In this document: piece after piece, positions 1-11,654 of the stretch
Position numbering within the stretch: position 1 is the stretch's first letter
Layout: each line of letters begins with the position of its first letter
Made by a program: the position numbers and the translations under genes
The notes under the pieces: model-generated
Seen by the model: the letters and a program-made list of their open reading frames with translations, nothing else
What the model was told of the DNA's origin: nothing
The model's database searches: none
NCBI GenBank assembly: GCA_002104945.1
Contig: MCFH01000109.1
Span: 1 to 47,282, forward strand
Source: Piromyces finnis
Lineage: Eukaryota > Neocallimastigomycota > Neocallimastigomycetes > Neocallimastigales > Neocallimastigaceae
Direction of reading: 5' to 3'
DNA length: 47,282 nucleotides

Positions 1-39
1 GCCAAATCCTACTTCGAGGATTGGATCAACAATGACCAA
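1..39 (+). pseudogene. copia gag fragment cut by LTR A
   Basis: Thirteen codons read AKSYFEDWINNDQ, nearly the same as Gag of copia-2 further along the window (AKSYFEDWTNNDQ, encoded near 29030-29070 on the minus strand), with three nucleotide differences. The reading breaks where LTR A begins at 40. The gag reading continues leftwards out of the window and is not recovered to the right of the LTR A element. Confidence 0.8.
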
Positions 40-783
40 TGTAAAGATATAATTATATCTTAGATTATTTAATAATTAATTATTAATTATTAAATAATAA
101 ATTAATATTTAGTAAAACTGATTATAAAATTTTTGAGTAAATTTTATGGAATAATTTAATAATAAATATATTTTATAATAATTCCGTTAAATTTAAATTA
201 AGATAAATATTTAAGTTTAAGGAATAAAAGAATTTTAATTTAAATTTAAATATTTTTTAAATACTTTTTATTTAATTTTAGAATAGATTATACTTTTTTA
301 TTTAAATTTAGAATAGTTTAATAATTTTAACTTAGTTTTAAAAATAGATTTTTTATATTTCAATAGGAAATATATTAAGAATAGTATTGATAATATTAAA
401 TTAATTTATAGAAAATACATGGGCTTTATTCAATTTTGAGTTTACTCAAATTGAATTAAAAGTATAATGAATTAGTTTAGTTTAGTTCTGTTATTTTATT
501 ATTTAATTAAATTCATTTATATTTATTTTATAAAAAGAATATTTCATTTGTTTTTTAATATTTCTAAAAATATAAATACATGTAATTTTTATTTGTTAAA
601 TCGATGTAATTGTTATTTTCAATTTTTTAATTATTAACTATTATATAGCTAATAATATTTTTAAGAGTTTAAATAAAATGTTTTCTTAAAATAAAGATTT
701 AATGTTTTATTTTTTTATTTTTGTGTTAATAAAAATTGTTTTGTTTTAAGTATGAAATCTGTTTTAAATTTTATACTTTTACA
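40..783. mobile_element. LTR A, left copy (744 bp)
   Basis: The unit begins TGTAAAGATATA and ends ACTTTTACA, so it has TG...CA ends with short imperfect inverted termini. The same unit recurs as a split direct copy (5304-5359 plus 10951-11654) and as a diverged inverted copy (8078-8801). The inverted copy has a 5-bp target duplication, which supports LTR status. Orientation is not certain. A purine-rich AAAGGGCGAGA just before the second LTR would suit a plus-strand polypurine tract, but no tRNA 3'-type primer site follows 783. Confidence 0.75.
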
Positions 784-894
784 ATAACAATTACCTTTTC
801 TTATTAAAAAACACGTTTTATATTTAATAATAAAACAATTTTTATTTTCTGAAGTTACAACATTGGGAATTGCTACCGTAGAAAATTTGGAACT

Positions 895-1215
895 TTTCGG
901 AAATTTTTTCTCTTCGGAAATTTCTTTTTTGTCTACTTGAGTAGCCTACCTTGTGGAACTATTTATGGTGTAACTTCTGTCAGTGTAACATTAATTTTGT
1001 GTTACCCTACTTTGTGAAATTCTAAATAAATTTTGTGAAACACTACTTTGTGGAACTATAATTGTGGAATTTTTACCTACTTGTGGAACACTACCTTGTG
1101 AAATCCTTCCTTCGTGGAATTCTTTTGAACGAATCTCGTGGAACTTTGCTTGTGGAACTTCTACTCTGTGAAACTTTCCTTTTTATATTGGAATTGGAAT
1201 AAGTGTAACTCTACT
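895..1215. repeat. degenerate TTGTGGAAC short-repeat array
   Basis: About a dozen variants of TTGTGGAAC / TTGTGAAAC / TCGTGGAAT occur at roughly 20-30 bp spacing, often followed by TACTACC-type text. This block is visibly richer in G and C than its surroundings. No coding frame runs through it. A protein-binding array or a decayed minisatellite are both possible. Confidence 0.6.
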
Positions 1216-1325
1216 GTATGGAACAATGAAATCTTTATATATAAAATCTATCTGTAATACTAATAGAAATATATTTATGAAATACTCTTGTTTTTAAATT
1301 GATGAAACTCTTTTAAAATTAAATT

Positions 1326-2862
1326 TAATTATAATATACTATAAAAAGAACTCGCTCGACACCGTTTGATAGGATAGAGTCTGAGCGACATCTTTTATAC
1401 ATAGTATATTATAAATTAAATTGGATATATACAATTAAAAGAGTAAATTAAATCAAAAAATTAATTACAAAGTAAGAAAATTAAAACTTATTTAAAAAGA
1501 AAGAAAATTAAGAAAAAGTTAATAAAATTTTAAAATTATTTAAATATATTGAGAAATAAGTGAATTAGTATGTTGATTTCACTTATTTGAATGAATTATT
1601 AATTGTTATTTTGAAATGAACTTATTATATACTTAAAAGACCTCGCTCGACACCGTTTGATAGGATAGAGTCTGAGCGACATCTTTTAAACATGGTATAT
1701 AATAATTATAGAATTATTTAAAATATATTGTATGAAAATTAAAATTTTGATATTTATTAATTAAAATGAAATTGAGAAATAAGTGAATTAAAATGTAAAT
1801 ATCACTTATTGGAAAAAGTTATTTTATTGAAATATATTTATTATATATTATAAAAGACCTCGCTCGACACCTTTTGATAGGATAGAGTCTGAGCGACATC
1901 TTTTAGACGTAGTATATAATAATTTTAGATTTATTTAAAATACATTGAGAAATATGAAAATTAAAATTTTGATATTTATTAATTAAAAGTAGTTGAGGAA
2001 TAAGTTATCTTATTGAAATAAATTTATTATATACTATAAAAGACCTCGCTCGACACCTTTTGATAGGATAGAGTCTGAGCGACATCTTTAGATATTGTAT
2101 ATAATAAATTAAATTGAATATATAATTAAAACAAATTAAAATTTGATTATATAATAAGTAAATTTGAAATGAATTTATTATATACTTAAAAGACCTCGCT
2201 CGACACCTTTTGATAGGATAGAGTCTGAGCGACATCTTTTAGATATAGTATATAATAAATTAAAATTAAGAAATGAATTAAAATTTTACAATAAAAGTAA
2301 AAGTAATAAATGTGTAAAGTTAGTTAAATAAATAAATTATTCTTTATTATAATAAGATTTCGATGACACCTTTTTAGAGGACAGAGTCAGATCGACATCT
2401 TTTTGGGAAATAGTATATAATAAATTAAATTGAAAATACTATAAATTAATTTAACTTGAAAATTTGAAATATATAATTTTATTTAATGAAGTTAGAAAAT
2501 GATTTGATATTTAAAATCACTTTTAAAATAATTTAACTTCATACTAAATAAAGAACTCGACGACACCTTTTCTTTAAAGGATAGAGTCAGGTCGACTTCT
2601 TTAATATGAAGATACAATATAAATTCGATTAACTAACTAAATAAATAAAATATATTCAAGGATTATATATTATTAATTAAATTAGATAAATACAATTAAG
2701 AAGTTTATTAAATAATATATTAAAATATTATGAAGTAATACGAAAACGAGCTTAAAAAAAAAATAATTTAATTTCATTGTAATAACATGTTTTATACTTT
2801 ATAAAGAATTCGCTGACACCAGTTGATAGGATGGAGTTGACTTCTTTTATATAAATGTGTAT
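1326..2862. repeat. array of eight related stem-loops
   Basis: Eight imperfect palindromes of about 75-95 bp lie at about 1326-1418, 1622-1706, 1838-1924, 2021-2110, 2172-2261, 2340-2425, 2537-2612 and 2788-2862, 150-290 bp apart. Copies 1-5 have an outer AT stem, an AAAGA/TCTTT helix, an inner TCGCTC/GAGCGA helix, GAC/GTC, and a loop of the type ACC..TTGATAGGATAGA. In copy 6 the inner helix is TCGAT/ATCGA and in copy 7 TCGAC/GTCGA, so both strands changed together. Copy 8 has lost most of the inner helix. A short reading frame over copies 4 and 5 is only a shadow of the repeat. Confidence 0.85.
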
Positions 2863-5270
2863 TTTATATAACTGAATATTTGACTAAATAGAAAATTCTT
2901 AATAATTAGAATATAAATTTAAAGCATTTTTAATTTGATTTGAATTTATCAACAAAAGTCAATACAAATTTAGTTATTTAAAAAGTTATACATTTATTAA
3001 AAAAAAAATTATTTTTATATTTAGTAAATTAAGATAATTTGAATGAAATAGTTTATTAAATAATTCATTAAACAAATGATTAAGATTAATAATTAAAATA
3101 ATTTGAATTCAATATGAGGAGGTTTTACAAATTTAGTTGTTAAATCAATTATGTTTTTTATAATTAATAAATTAAAATAAATTAATTAAATAAAGAATTT
3201 CTTATAATTGTAGAATAAATTCACAAATTTAATTTGATTTGAATTTATTATAAAGAAGTTATTGTATATCTAGTTAATAAGTTTATATTTTTATTAAGAA
3301 GTAAGTTTTATATTTAAAAGATTCAAATAACTTGAATAAATTAATATAGTAGCTTTGATTGAATAATTATAAAGTTAAATAAATATATAATAAGAAATGA
3401 GTGTAATATTTTTTTATTCTTAATAATATGATGGTAGTGAAATCAGAGCTAGAAAATTAATCTATTCTGGATCTGTTCTTAATTTCATTTAGTATTGTAG
3501 AATTAGAAATAGCTATAATAGAAATTAATGAGGAATAGTTTTAGTAATAGTAACAATTTGATAATATAATAGTTAGTATTAATAATAATTAAAAAAAAAA
3601 TAGAATTAATAAATACAACAAATGAAAAAAAAAATATAATAAAATGTAATAAATAGAATAAATTAATAAATAGAATAAGTTAATAAATATGATAAATGTA
3701 ATAAATATAATGAATAAAACAAATATAAATTAATGTAATATGTATAATAATTATAAGAGTTTTTAATAAATGAATAGTTTTTATGTACTTAATAAAACGA
3801 ACTTTATAAAGGAAAAAAAAAAAAAATTTTAATCTTTATACAATTCTTTTTATTGGAAGTATAATGAGATTGATAACTAAAATTACTATATATTGATTGT
3901 AGGAAATTAAATGATATAATTATTGAAATTCATATATTCCTTTAATCAATAAATAAGATAAATGGAGTAAAATATGTTTTTAAACTAAATTTAAATATAT
4001 CAATAGCTTAGTAATAATTAAATAAGGTGATGAATTTAAAATTGCTTTAATCTTTATATGGCATTTTTAATTTATTATCATACCTTTTATTCAAAAATGT
4101 ATCAGCTCTATTTTAATATTTTAAGTGATGCTTTTGATGAAGTATTTTAATTACTTTATAATTAATAATATTTAGTACAACATTATGTATATGTTTATAT
4201 CAATTCTGTGATGTTTTATTGATGATATTTAAATTTATGAATTCATTGTTAAATTTTTAAAAAAAGAAATAATTTTATAATACCATATATTGATAAATTA
4301 TAAAATAAAAGAGAATTATAAATATGCTAAAAGTATTTTAAAAATGTCTAAAAATGATAAATTTGTTAATTAAATTATAGTATTTACTTGATGACTTGAT
4401 ACCACTTTTGTTTATTTAATAATAAGATTAAAAAAAAAATAGTGGTATAGTTAATATAATTATTGAATGATGTTTTTCCATTATTATTAATGAATGTTAA
4501 TTTTTTTTACAAATATTTTATTACTAAGAATTTTGTTATATTTATTTGCTTAATAATAACCTTTAAAAAAAAATAAGTTCCACTTGGTTTAAAGTTTGTA
4601 CAATAATAAAAAACATTTAATATTCTTTAAATGCTATTTTCTTTATAATTTTAGAATTGTCTGTTTGATATATTTTATATAAATTTTATCACAGACTTTT
4701 CATTTAAATGAGAGGGTGAACGAGATATTGTTCCAATATCTCCGTTGGTTAATAAAATCGAATTGATTGTTATATTGGAATCTACTTATAATATTTTATT
4801 GTAATCAATCAATCAATTTCAATTTTATACAAACTATGGATTTAATTTAAAATTTAATATTGAAATTTCTTCAGCTAATAAACCAAAGAAAGTTGAACAG
4901 ATTATTATAAGTATTAATAAAAAGTATTAAAATTGTAAAATAGAATTTTGATCATGCATAAGAAGATTATAAAAGTCATGATGATCAAGAAGAATTGAAT
5001 AAATAAAAATTTGAAACTTAAAGTAAATGTTTTGTTTTGAATACTTAAATAAAAATGTTAATAGAAAACAATTTATAAATAACCATAATCTGAATATAAA
5101 AACAAATGGATTCTTGATGATTAAGTTTTAGATAAATTATTAGAATTATGTATAAGTAACAAGAATGATAATAAGAGTATAAATAAATTAAATACTTATA
5201 TATTTTTTTAACAATGTTATGATTTAGAAAAAGTAGTAACCATTTGTTATTTAAATTTCTTCAAGAAAAT

Positions 5271-5304
5271 AATCTCGCAGGAGCTCGACTTAAAGGGCGA
5301 GATT
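5271..5304. other. 8-bp GC-containing hairpin next to right LTR A
   Basis: AATCTCGC pairs perfectly with GCGAGATT across an 18-nt loop; the last base is the first T of the LTR. The AAAGGGCGAGA stretch is purine-rich and could be the polypurine tract of the LTR A element. Confidence 0.5.
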
Positions 5305-5359
5305 GTAAAGATATAAGATATATCTTTAGATTATTTAATAATTAATTATTAATTATTAA
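5304..5359. mobile_element. LTR A, right copy, first part
   Basis: Begins TGTAAAGATATAAG like the left copy and stops where copia-1 entered. The LTR resumes at 10951 after the duplicated target ATTAA (5355-5359 and 10946-10950). Confidence 0.8.
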
Positions 5360-5633
5360 TGAAAGAATAGAATTTAGCTAGAACTTAAATTACTAATAAA
5401 AATTTATATTACTAATATTAAACTTTAATTAATAATAAAATTATAATGTAATTACTAATGTAATGTTTCTTAGAATAATCGTAACATATAGTATTACTAA
5501 TTTACATTAGCCACATACTTTAGTATAAAAAGGAATTTGTAAATGTATTATTAAAATCTTTGTAATTACCTTTATTAAATTAAATTTAATAAACATAATA
5601 AATAAACTTTATTAAACCTAAATTTACTTTTCA
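5360..5633 (+). repeat. copia-1 5' LTR
   Basis: Starts TGAAAGAATAG, ends TTACTTTTCA, 274 bp, identical by eye to 10672-10945. Confidence 0.92.
5524..5532 (+). promoter_or_regulatory. TATA box of copia-1 LTR
   Basis: TATAAAAAG lies in the second half of the LTR, about 115 bp before the Gag start codon, a suitable place for the element's promoter. The same motif is in the 3' LTR near 10836. Start-site data would be needed to confirm use. Confidence 0.5.
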
Positions 5634-5646
5634 GATTAAGAGCCTC
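5634..5646 (+). other. copia-1 primer-binding site, tRNA-Lys(CUU)-like
   Basis: GATTAAGAGCCTC follows the LTR directly and runs up to the ATG at 5648. Its complement contains CTCTTAATC, the anticodon loop and 3' anticodon stem of eukaryotic tRNA-Lys(CUU). Copia elements are known to prime from the 5' half of a cleaved tRNA, so an internal tRNA match is expected. Copia-2 shares the first eight bases. Confidence 0.55.
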
Positions 5647-5647
5647 A

Positions 5648-8077
5648 ATGGCTACCGAATATATTCTTTCTAACCACGGACGTCCACTTAACGGTGACAA
5701 TTTTAGTGCTTGGAAATTAAGAATTACCAGCATCCTCACCGCTTTAAATCTCAAGAATTATTTAGACCAAAATATTACTACTAATGAAATTCAAGATCCA
5801 GGTGAAATCCTAAGAATACAAAAGGAAAATGCAGCTGCTGTATCTATTATACTTAACAATATTGAAGATAAAATCTACCCGTTGATAACCGATACTGATA
5901 CTGCCCACGAACTTATGGAAAACTTAAAAATCCTCTTTGAGCAAGACGAAGATGTAACTTTACAAGAATGGATGAACAAATTAAGAGATATGAAGGTCAA
6001 AAATCACAAAGAAATACTTAGCGTAACTAGTAAAATGATGTCCATATTTAAACAAATGGAGAAGAAAAAGTTACCAATTACTGAACAAGAAAAAATAGAT
6101 TATCTCTTAGGATGTATGCCAAAAGAACTAAAAATCATTTTCATTTCTGGAACCACAACTACTGCAAATGACGTTTATGAAGATATTAAAAATAAATACA
6201 AATTACTCTACCATATAGGAAAAAATAAAGAAATTAGAAATACAAGAAGCTATGATGAAGATATGATGGACATTGACTTAGTTAACAATATAATGAAATT
6301 TAACAAGGGCAACAACAATAACTCTAGAATAAGCAAATACTGTCATATATGCAATATGAAAAATCATAATACTAGTGAATGCGGTTATAACACAAAAAAC
6401 AAGAATAGATACAACAAATACAACAATAACAGCAACAACAACAGAAGGAAACTATATCAAAATAACAAAAGAAATTATAATAGAAACAACATCAATTATT
6501 TAAACAAGAAAGAAATGGATGAAATTTTATCAAATGATGGACTTGCCTATATTAATAACATCAATAATAAAGAAAATAATGAGAAATCTTCGAACTCTAC
6601 TACCTGGATATATGACACAGGTGCTTCTGAACACATAACTAATGATAAAAGTATTTTAAGAAATTTTGTTGAACAAAAATTAAAAATGAAGTGTGCCAAC
6701 AATACTACTTGTGAATTTCAGGGATTCGGTACATACGAAGGAAAACTAAATAACCATAACATAACATTAAAAAGGGTTTTATACTCCAAGGATATAGCAC
6801 AAAATCTAATAAGTGGAATAAAATTAGCACAATCACACATAAATTGTGAAATAATTAATAAAAATTTCAAACCACAGTTAATAATCAAATACAATAATAA
6901 AAATATATTTAGAACACATGTCAATAAAAGGAATAATTTCAAAATTAAAACACAAAATAATAATTTCAATGATAAAAAGATATATTGTATCAATGAAAAT
7001 TTATCAAATAATATATGGCACAATAGATTAGGACATTACTATAACAAAAATCTAGAAAATTTTTTAAAGTCACACAAAATTGAAAATAATGAATGCCTAC
7101 ATTGTAAAATATCAAAATTAAATAGAAAACCACACAATGGAATCCCACCCAAAGCGACTAGAAGAAACGAAGTTATTCATTCCGATGTTATGGGACCTTT
7201 ACCACCATCAATAAATCAATATAAATATATTCTAACTTTTATTGACGAAGCTACTAGAAAAGGTTGGGTATTTAATCTAAAAAACAAATCAGATGTTACT
7301 AGTACGACTATCAATTTTATTAAATTAATCAACAATAACTACCAAAATGAAAAAATTAAAATCTTTAAGTCTGATAATGGAAAAGAATACAATAATAAAA
7401 AATTATTAAATTTTTGTAAACGAAATGGTATTAAGAAAGAATTTTCCCCACCTTACAATCCTCAAAACAATGGGATAGCTGAACGTTTCAACAGAACTAT
7501 TACATCGTGCGTTAAAACAATTTTGTTTTGGGCAAAACTTAGTTTAAACTTTTGGGAATATGCAGTAAAACATGCTGTATATATTTATAATATAATACCA
7601 CACAGTTGTATTTCCAATAAAATTCCTAATGAAATATACTTCAATAAAAAGATAAATCTAAACTATTTAAAAACTTTTGGTTGCATTGCATACTATAAGA
7701 ATTTCAACCAAAACAAAAGAAAATTTGATATCAACTCCAGAAAAGGAATTTACTTAGGATTTAATAATAATACTCACTGTTTTATAATTATGGATTTCTA
7801 CGATCATAATATACATTTAGTAAGAGAAGCAATTTTCATAGAAGAAAAACCAGGCAATCTCAAAATTGTATCCGACAACAATCCTGGTTACTCTAATATT
7901 TCAAAAACAAAAATTTCTAATGGTACAATGGTATATAAACATGATCAGGAATCTAACTATGAGGAGATCGATACCAACCACTATCCTACCATAATTAAAA
8001 TCAAGAATAATTTTGACAATAATTATAATAATATCAGTGAGGATAGTTACACAGAAGAAATTTTTCAGCAAAATAAT
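5648..8077 (+). pseudogene. copia-1 Gag-protease-integrase, first part of a split polyprotein
   Basis: The ATG lies 14 nt after the LTR, and the first residues match the usual copia Gag opening (NGDNFSAWKLRI). Order of parts: Gag to about residue 225; zinc knuckle CHICNMKNHNTSEC near 231-244; protease motif WIYDTGASEH near 318-327; integrase HHCC (WHNRLGH...CLHCK) near 457-490; and catalytic D, D and E in HSDVMGP, KSDNGKEY and NGIAERFNRT near 511, 575 and 611. The reading runs into the inverted solo LTR A and ends at 8098 in LTR sequence. Being copia type, integrase precedes RT. The product as it stands would lack RT and RNase H. Confidence 0.92.
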
Positions 8078-8801
8078 TGTAAAAATTTTAAAATTTAAAA
8101 CAGATTATAAAATTTTTTACAATAAAACAAAAACACTAAAAATAAAAAATTAAAAACAAAACAAAATTTATTTATATCCTCTTTTATTTATTCTTATTTA
8201 GTTATTAACTAAACTATAGTCAATAACAATTACATCGTTTAACTATGAAATTTTACATGTATTTATATTTTTTACAAATTATATTTTAATATACTATTCT
8301 ATTTAATTATACATATATTCAATATAAAATAAACAAAACTAATTTAATACTAATTTAATTAAATAATAAAATAATAAAACTAAACTAAAACTAATTAAAT
8401 ACACTTTTGATTCAATTTGAGTAAACTACAAATTGAATACAGTCCATGTATTACCTATATATTAATTAAATATTAATAATACTATTTATTATATATTTAC
8501 TATTAAAAAATACTAATTTAAAACTACGCTAAAGTTATTAAACTATTTTTAATTAAATAAGAACTTTTTAAGATTTAATTTGAATATTTAAAATATTTAA
8601 ATTTAATTATCCATTAATTTAAATATTTATCCAAATTTCATTTCCAATTTTGATATTTTAAAATTAATATTTATTTAATTATTCCTTAAAATTTATATAA
8701 TAAATTTTATAAATAATTTTTCATTAAAAATATCAAAATTATTATTTAATAATTATTAATTAATTATTAAATAATTTAAAGATATATATTATATCTTTAC
8801 A
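8078..8801 (-). mobile_element. solo LTR A inside copia-1
   Basis: A 724-bp unit with TGTAAA...TTTACA ends, inverted relative to LTR A at 40-783 and clearly diverged from it. It is flanked by perfect ATAAT duplications (8073-8077 and 8802-8806). Removing it with one ATAAT restores an uninterrupted frame, so it is a true insertion. It has no coding capacity. A MITE with 5-bp duplications would look similar, but 744-bp direct copies at 40 and 5304 favour an LTR. Confidence 0.85.
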
Positions 8802-8806
8802 ATAAT

Positions 8807-10654
8807 AATCATGAAAATAGTGATGATGGTTACACAGAAGAAATTTTTCAAGATGAAAATAATCTTAACAATTATGAAAATGATGTAATTATTCAAAATA
8901 AAAAATTAGTTACCGAGAATTCCAACAAAGATAATAATGAAAATATCAGCAATAACAATAATAAAAGACCACTTTCACCTACTGAAGATACACATATTAG
9001 CAAATATAGAATTACAAATACAACTGAAGAAGAAAATATTTCTGAAAATATTGTAAACAACACTATTTATAATATTGACAATAACGATAAAAATTCTGAA
9101 TGTAACACATTATTTTCTATTAATACTGAGGTTCCACTTACTTTCAATGATATATTTAAAAGAGAAGATTGGAAAGAATGGAGACGCGCTATTAGAAATG
9201 AACTTTTTAATCTATACAATAATAAAGTTATGATATTTACCAAAAATATTCCAGAAAATACAAATGTTATCTCTACAAAATGGGTTTTTAACATAAAACG
9301 TGATTCGAACAATAAAATTTCAACATATAAAGCTAGACTTGTTGCTAGAGGATACAAACAAAAATACGGAATTGATTATGACAATATCTACTCACCTACA
9401 TTAGACATTGTTTGCATTAGACTCATTCTATCTTTAGCTGCAAAATTTAAATGGAACACCTACCAACTAGATATTAAGGCCGCGTATTTAAATGCTCCAT
9501 TAGACAAAAATGTTTATGTTTCTATTCCCCAAGGTGATAAAAACTACAATAAAGGTTTCTGGCTTCTTAAGAAATCGTTATATGGATTAAAACAATCAGG
9601 CCGTAATTGGAATATCACTATCTCTGAATTTCTCTCAAAAATTGGATTTACTCAATGCAAATCGGAATCTTGTTTATTTTATAAAACTTTTGATAATTCT
9701 TTAACTTGTTTAATAGGTCTATACGTAGATGACATGATTATTTCTGGCACTAATCAGGAACTTATTAGCACTATATTAAAAATTAAAAATAAATTTTCTA
9801 TTTCAAAATGTGAAACTATTAATTTCATTTTAGGCATTCAGGTTGTACAGAAAAACTTCAGTTACACTATTTCCCAAAAATCATATATTGAAAACATTTT
9901 ATCAAAATATAATTTTAACAATATTAAAAAATCTAAAACCCCTTGTACTGGTGTAAATTATGTTTCTAAGAACAATTCTTTATTCGATAAAACTATCTAC
10001 AAATCGGCTATTGGTTCTTTAATTCACTTAGCTAAATGCACTCGCCCTGACATTGCTTATGCTGTTAATAATGCCGCCAGATATTGTGAAAATCCTACTG
10101 TTAGTGACTGGCATAAAATCATTAATATATTTAAATATCTCAATTTTTCTATGGAATACTCTATCACTTATGATGGATCTGGTGAATTTATTGCTTATTC
10201 TGATGCTGATTTTGGGGGAGACAAAAATGATAGAAAATCTACATCAGGCAATCTAATTTGTATGGGAAATAAACCAATCTTTTGGTCATCAAAGAAACAA
10301 AAAGTAGTTGCTCTTTCAACAGCTGAAGCGGAACTTATAAGTACTTCAGAACTAACAAGAAAAATCTTATGGCTAAGAAACATTTTTAAAGAAATTTTGA
10401 ACAAAAATATAACAATAAAAATATATACAGATAATTTATCCAGCAAAAAGACAATTGAAAATGGACAATTCAACAACAATATGAAACACATAGACTTAAG
10501 AGAACACTTTATCTTTGACGCTTTTAAAAATAATAAAATAATTTTAGAATATATAAAATCTGAAAATATGCTCGCTGATACATTAACCAAAAATACTAAT
10601 GGGCCAAAAATGACTAAATTCACAAACTTAATTTTTAATAAACAAAATAAATAA
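8807..10654 (+). pseudogene. copia-1 RT-RNase H, second part of the split polyprotein
   Basis: The frame is open from the right edge of the solo LTR to the stop at 10654 (about 615 codons); the first in-frame ATG is at 9230. A polar Asn-rich linker is followed by the copia RT start (IISTKWVFNIKRD-like), ARLVARGYKQ, QLDIKAAYLNAPL, YGLKQSGRNW and the catalytic LYVDDMI near 9720. RNase H has DADFGGD, STAEAE and TDN, ending with the usual KHIDLREHFI and MLADTLTK motifs. All catalytic residues I can place are present, so the domain looks recently functional. It now lacks its own start context and the Gag part. Confidence 0.92.
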
Positions 10655-10662
10655 TTAAGTTT

Positions 10663-10671
10663 GAGGGGAAG
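10663..10671 (+). other. copia-1 polypurine tract
   Basis: GAGGGGAAG directly precedes the 3' LTR and would prime plus-strand DNA synthesis. Copia-2 has the matching GAGGGGGAG. Confidence 0.8.
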
Positions 10672-10945
10672 TGAAAGAATAGAATTTAGCTAGAACTTAA
10701 ATTACTAATAAAAATTTATATTACTAATATTAAACTTTAATTAATAATAAAATTATAATGTAATTACTAATGTAATGTTTCTTAGAATAATCGTAACATA
10801 TAGTATTACTAATTTACATTAGCCACATACTTTAGTATAAAAAGGAATTTGTAAATGTATTATTAAAATCTTTGTAATTACCTTTATTAAATTAAATTTA
10901 ATAAACATAATAAATAAACTTTATTAAACCTAAATTTACTTTTCA
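10672..10945 (+). repeat. copia-1 3' LTR
   Basis: 274 bp, identical by eye to the 5' LTR, followed by the target duplication ATTAA. Confidence 0.92.
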
Positions 10946-10950
10946 ATTAA

Positions 10951-11654
10951 ATAATAAATTAATATTTAGTAAAACTGATTATAAAATTTTTGAGTAAATT
11001 TTATGGAATAATTTAATAATAAATTATTTTATAATAATTCCGTTAAATTTAAATTAAGATAAATATTTAAGTTTAAGGAATAAAAGAATTTTAATTAAAT
11101 TTAAATATTTTTTAAATACTTTTTATTTAATTTTAGAATAGATTATACTTTTTTATTTAAATTTAGAATAGTTTAATAATTTTAACTTAGTTTTAAAAAT
11201 AGATTTATTTATATTTCAATAGGAAATATATTAAGAATAGTATTGATAATATTAAATTAATTTATAGAAAATACATGGGCTTTATTCAATTTTGAGTTTA
11301 CTCAAATTGAATTAAAAGTATAATGAATTAGTTTAGTTTAGTTCTGTTATTTTATTATTTAATTAAATTAGTTTTGTTTATTTTATATTAAATATATGTT
11401 TATTTAAATAGAATAATATATTAGAATATAATTATGAAAAATATAAATACATGTAATTTTTATTTGTTAAATCGATGTAATTGTTATTTTCAATTTTTTA
11501 ATTATTAACTATTATATAGCTAATAATATTTTTAAGAGTTTAAATAAAATGTTTTCTTAAAATAAAAATTTAATGTTTTATTTTTTTATTTTTGTGTTAA
11601 TAAAAATTGTTTTGTTTTAAGTATAAAATCTGTTTTAAATTTTATACTTTTACA
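10951..11654. mobile_element. LTR A, right copy, second part
   Basis: Continues LTR A after copia-1 and ends ACTTTTACA at 11654. A block near 11350-11450 differs from the left copy, so the two LTR A copies are not recent twins. It abuts gypsy-1 pol directly, with no duplication matching the flank at 35-39. Confidence 0.8.

Larger units (their letters stand above)
784..5303. other. non-coding interior between two LTR A copies
   Basis: About 4.5 kb of very AT-rich sequence without any credible reading frame. It holds a degenerate TTGTGGAAC array (about 895-1215), an array of eight long hairpins (1326-2862) and a small hairpin against the right LTR. The middle (about 2900-5250) is AT-rich sequence in which I see nothing specific. 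The layout resembles large non-coding retrotransposon derivatives (LARD-like), which depend on proteins of autonomous elements; that reading is inference. Confidence 0.5.
5360..10945 (+). mobile_element. copia-1, Ty1/copia LTR retrotransposon
   Basis: A complete element with 274-bp LTRs at both ends, TG...CA termini, a primer site, Gag-Pol in the order Gag, protease, integrase, RT, RNase H, a polypurine tract, and a perfect 5-bp target duplication ATTAA. I see no difference between the two LTRs, which indicates a very recent insertion. Without the solo LTR at 8078-8801 and one copy of its target duplication, the polyprotein frame is open throughout (about 1426 codons). The element as it stands cannot make a full polyprotein. 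Confidence 0.93.

Noticed and set aside
2005-2235. 76-codon minus-strand frame
   Set aside because: It reads across two hairpin repeats and gives internally repeated text; a repeat artefact.
1326-2862. CRISPR array
   Set aside because: Spacing is irregular (150-290 bp), repeats are 75-95 bp palindromes with drift, the context is eukaryotic LTR DNA and no cas gene is present.
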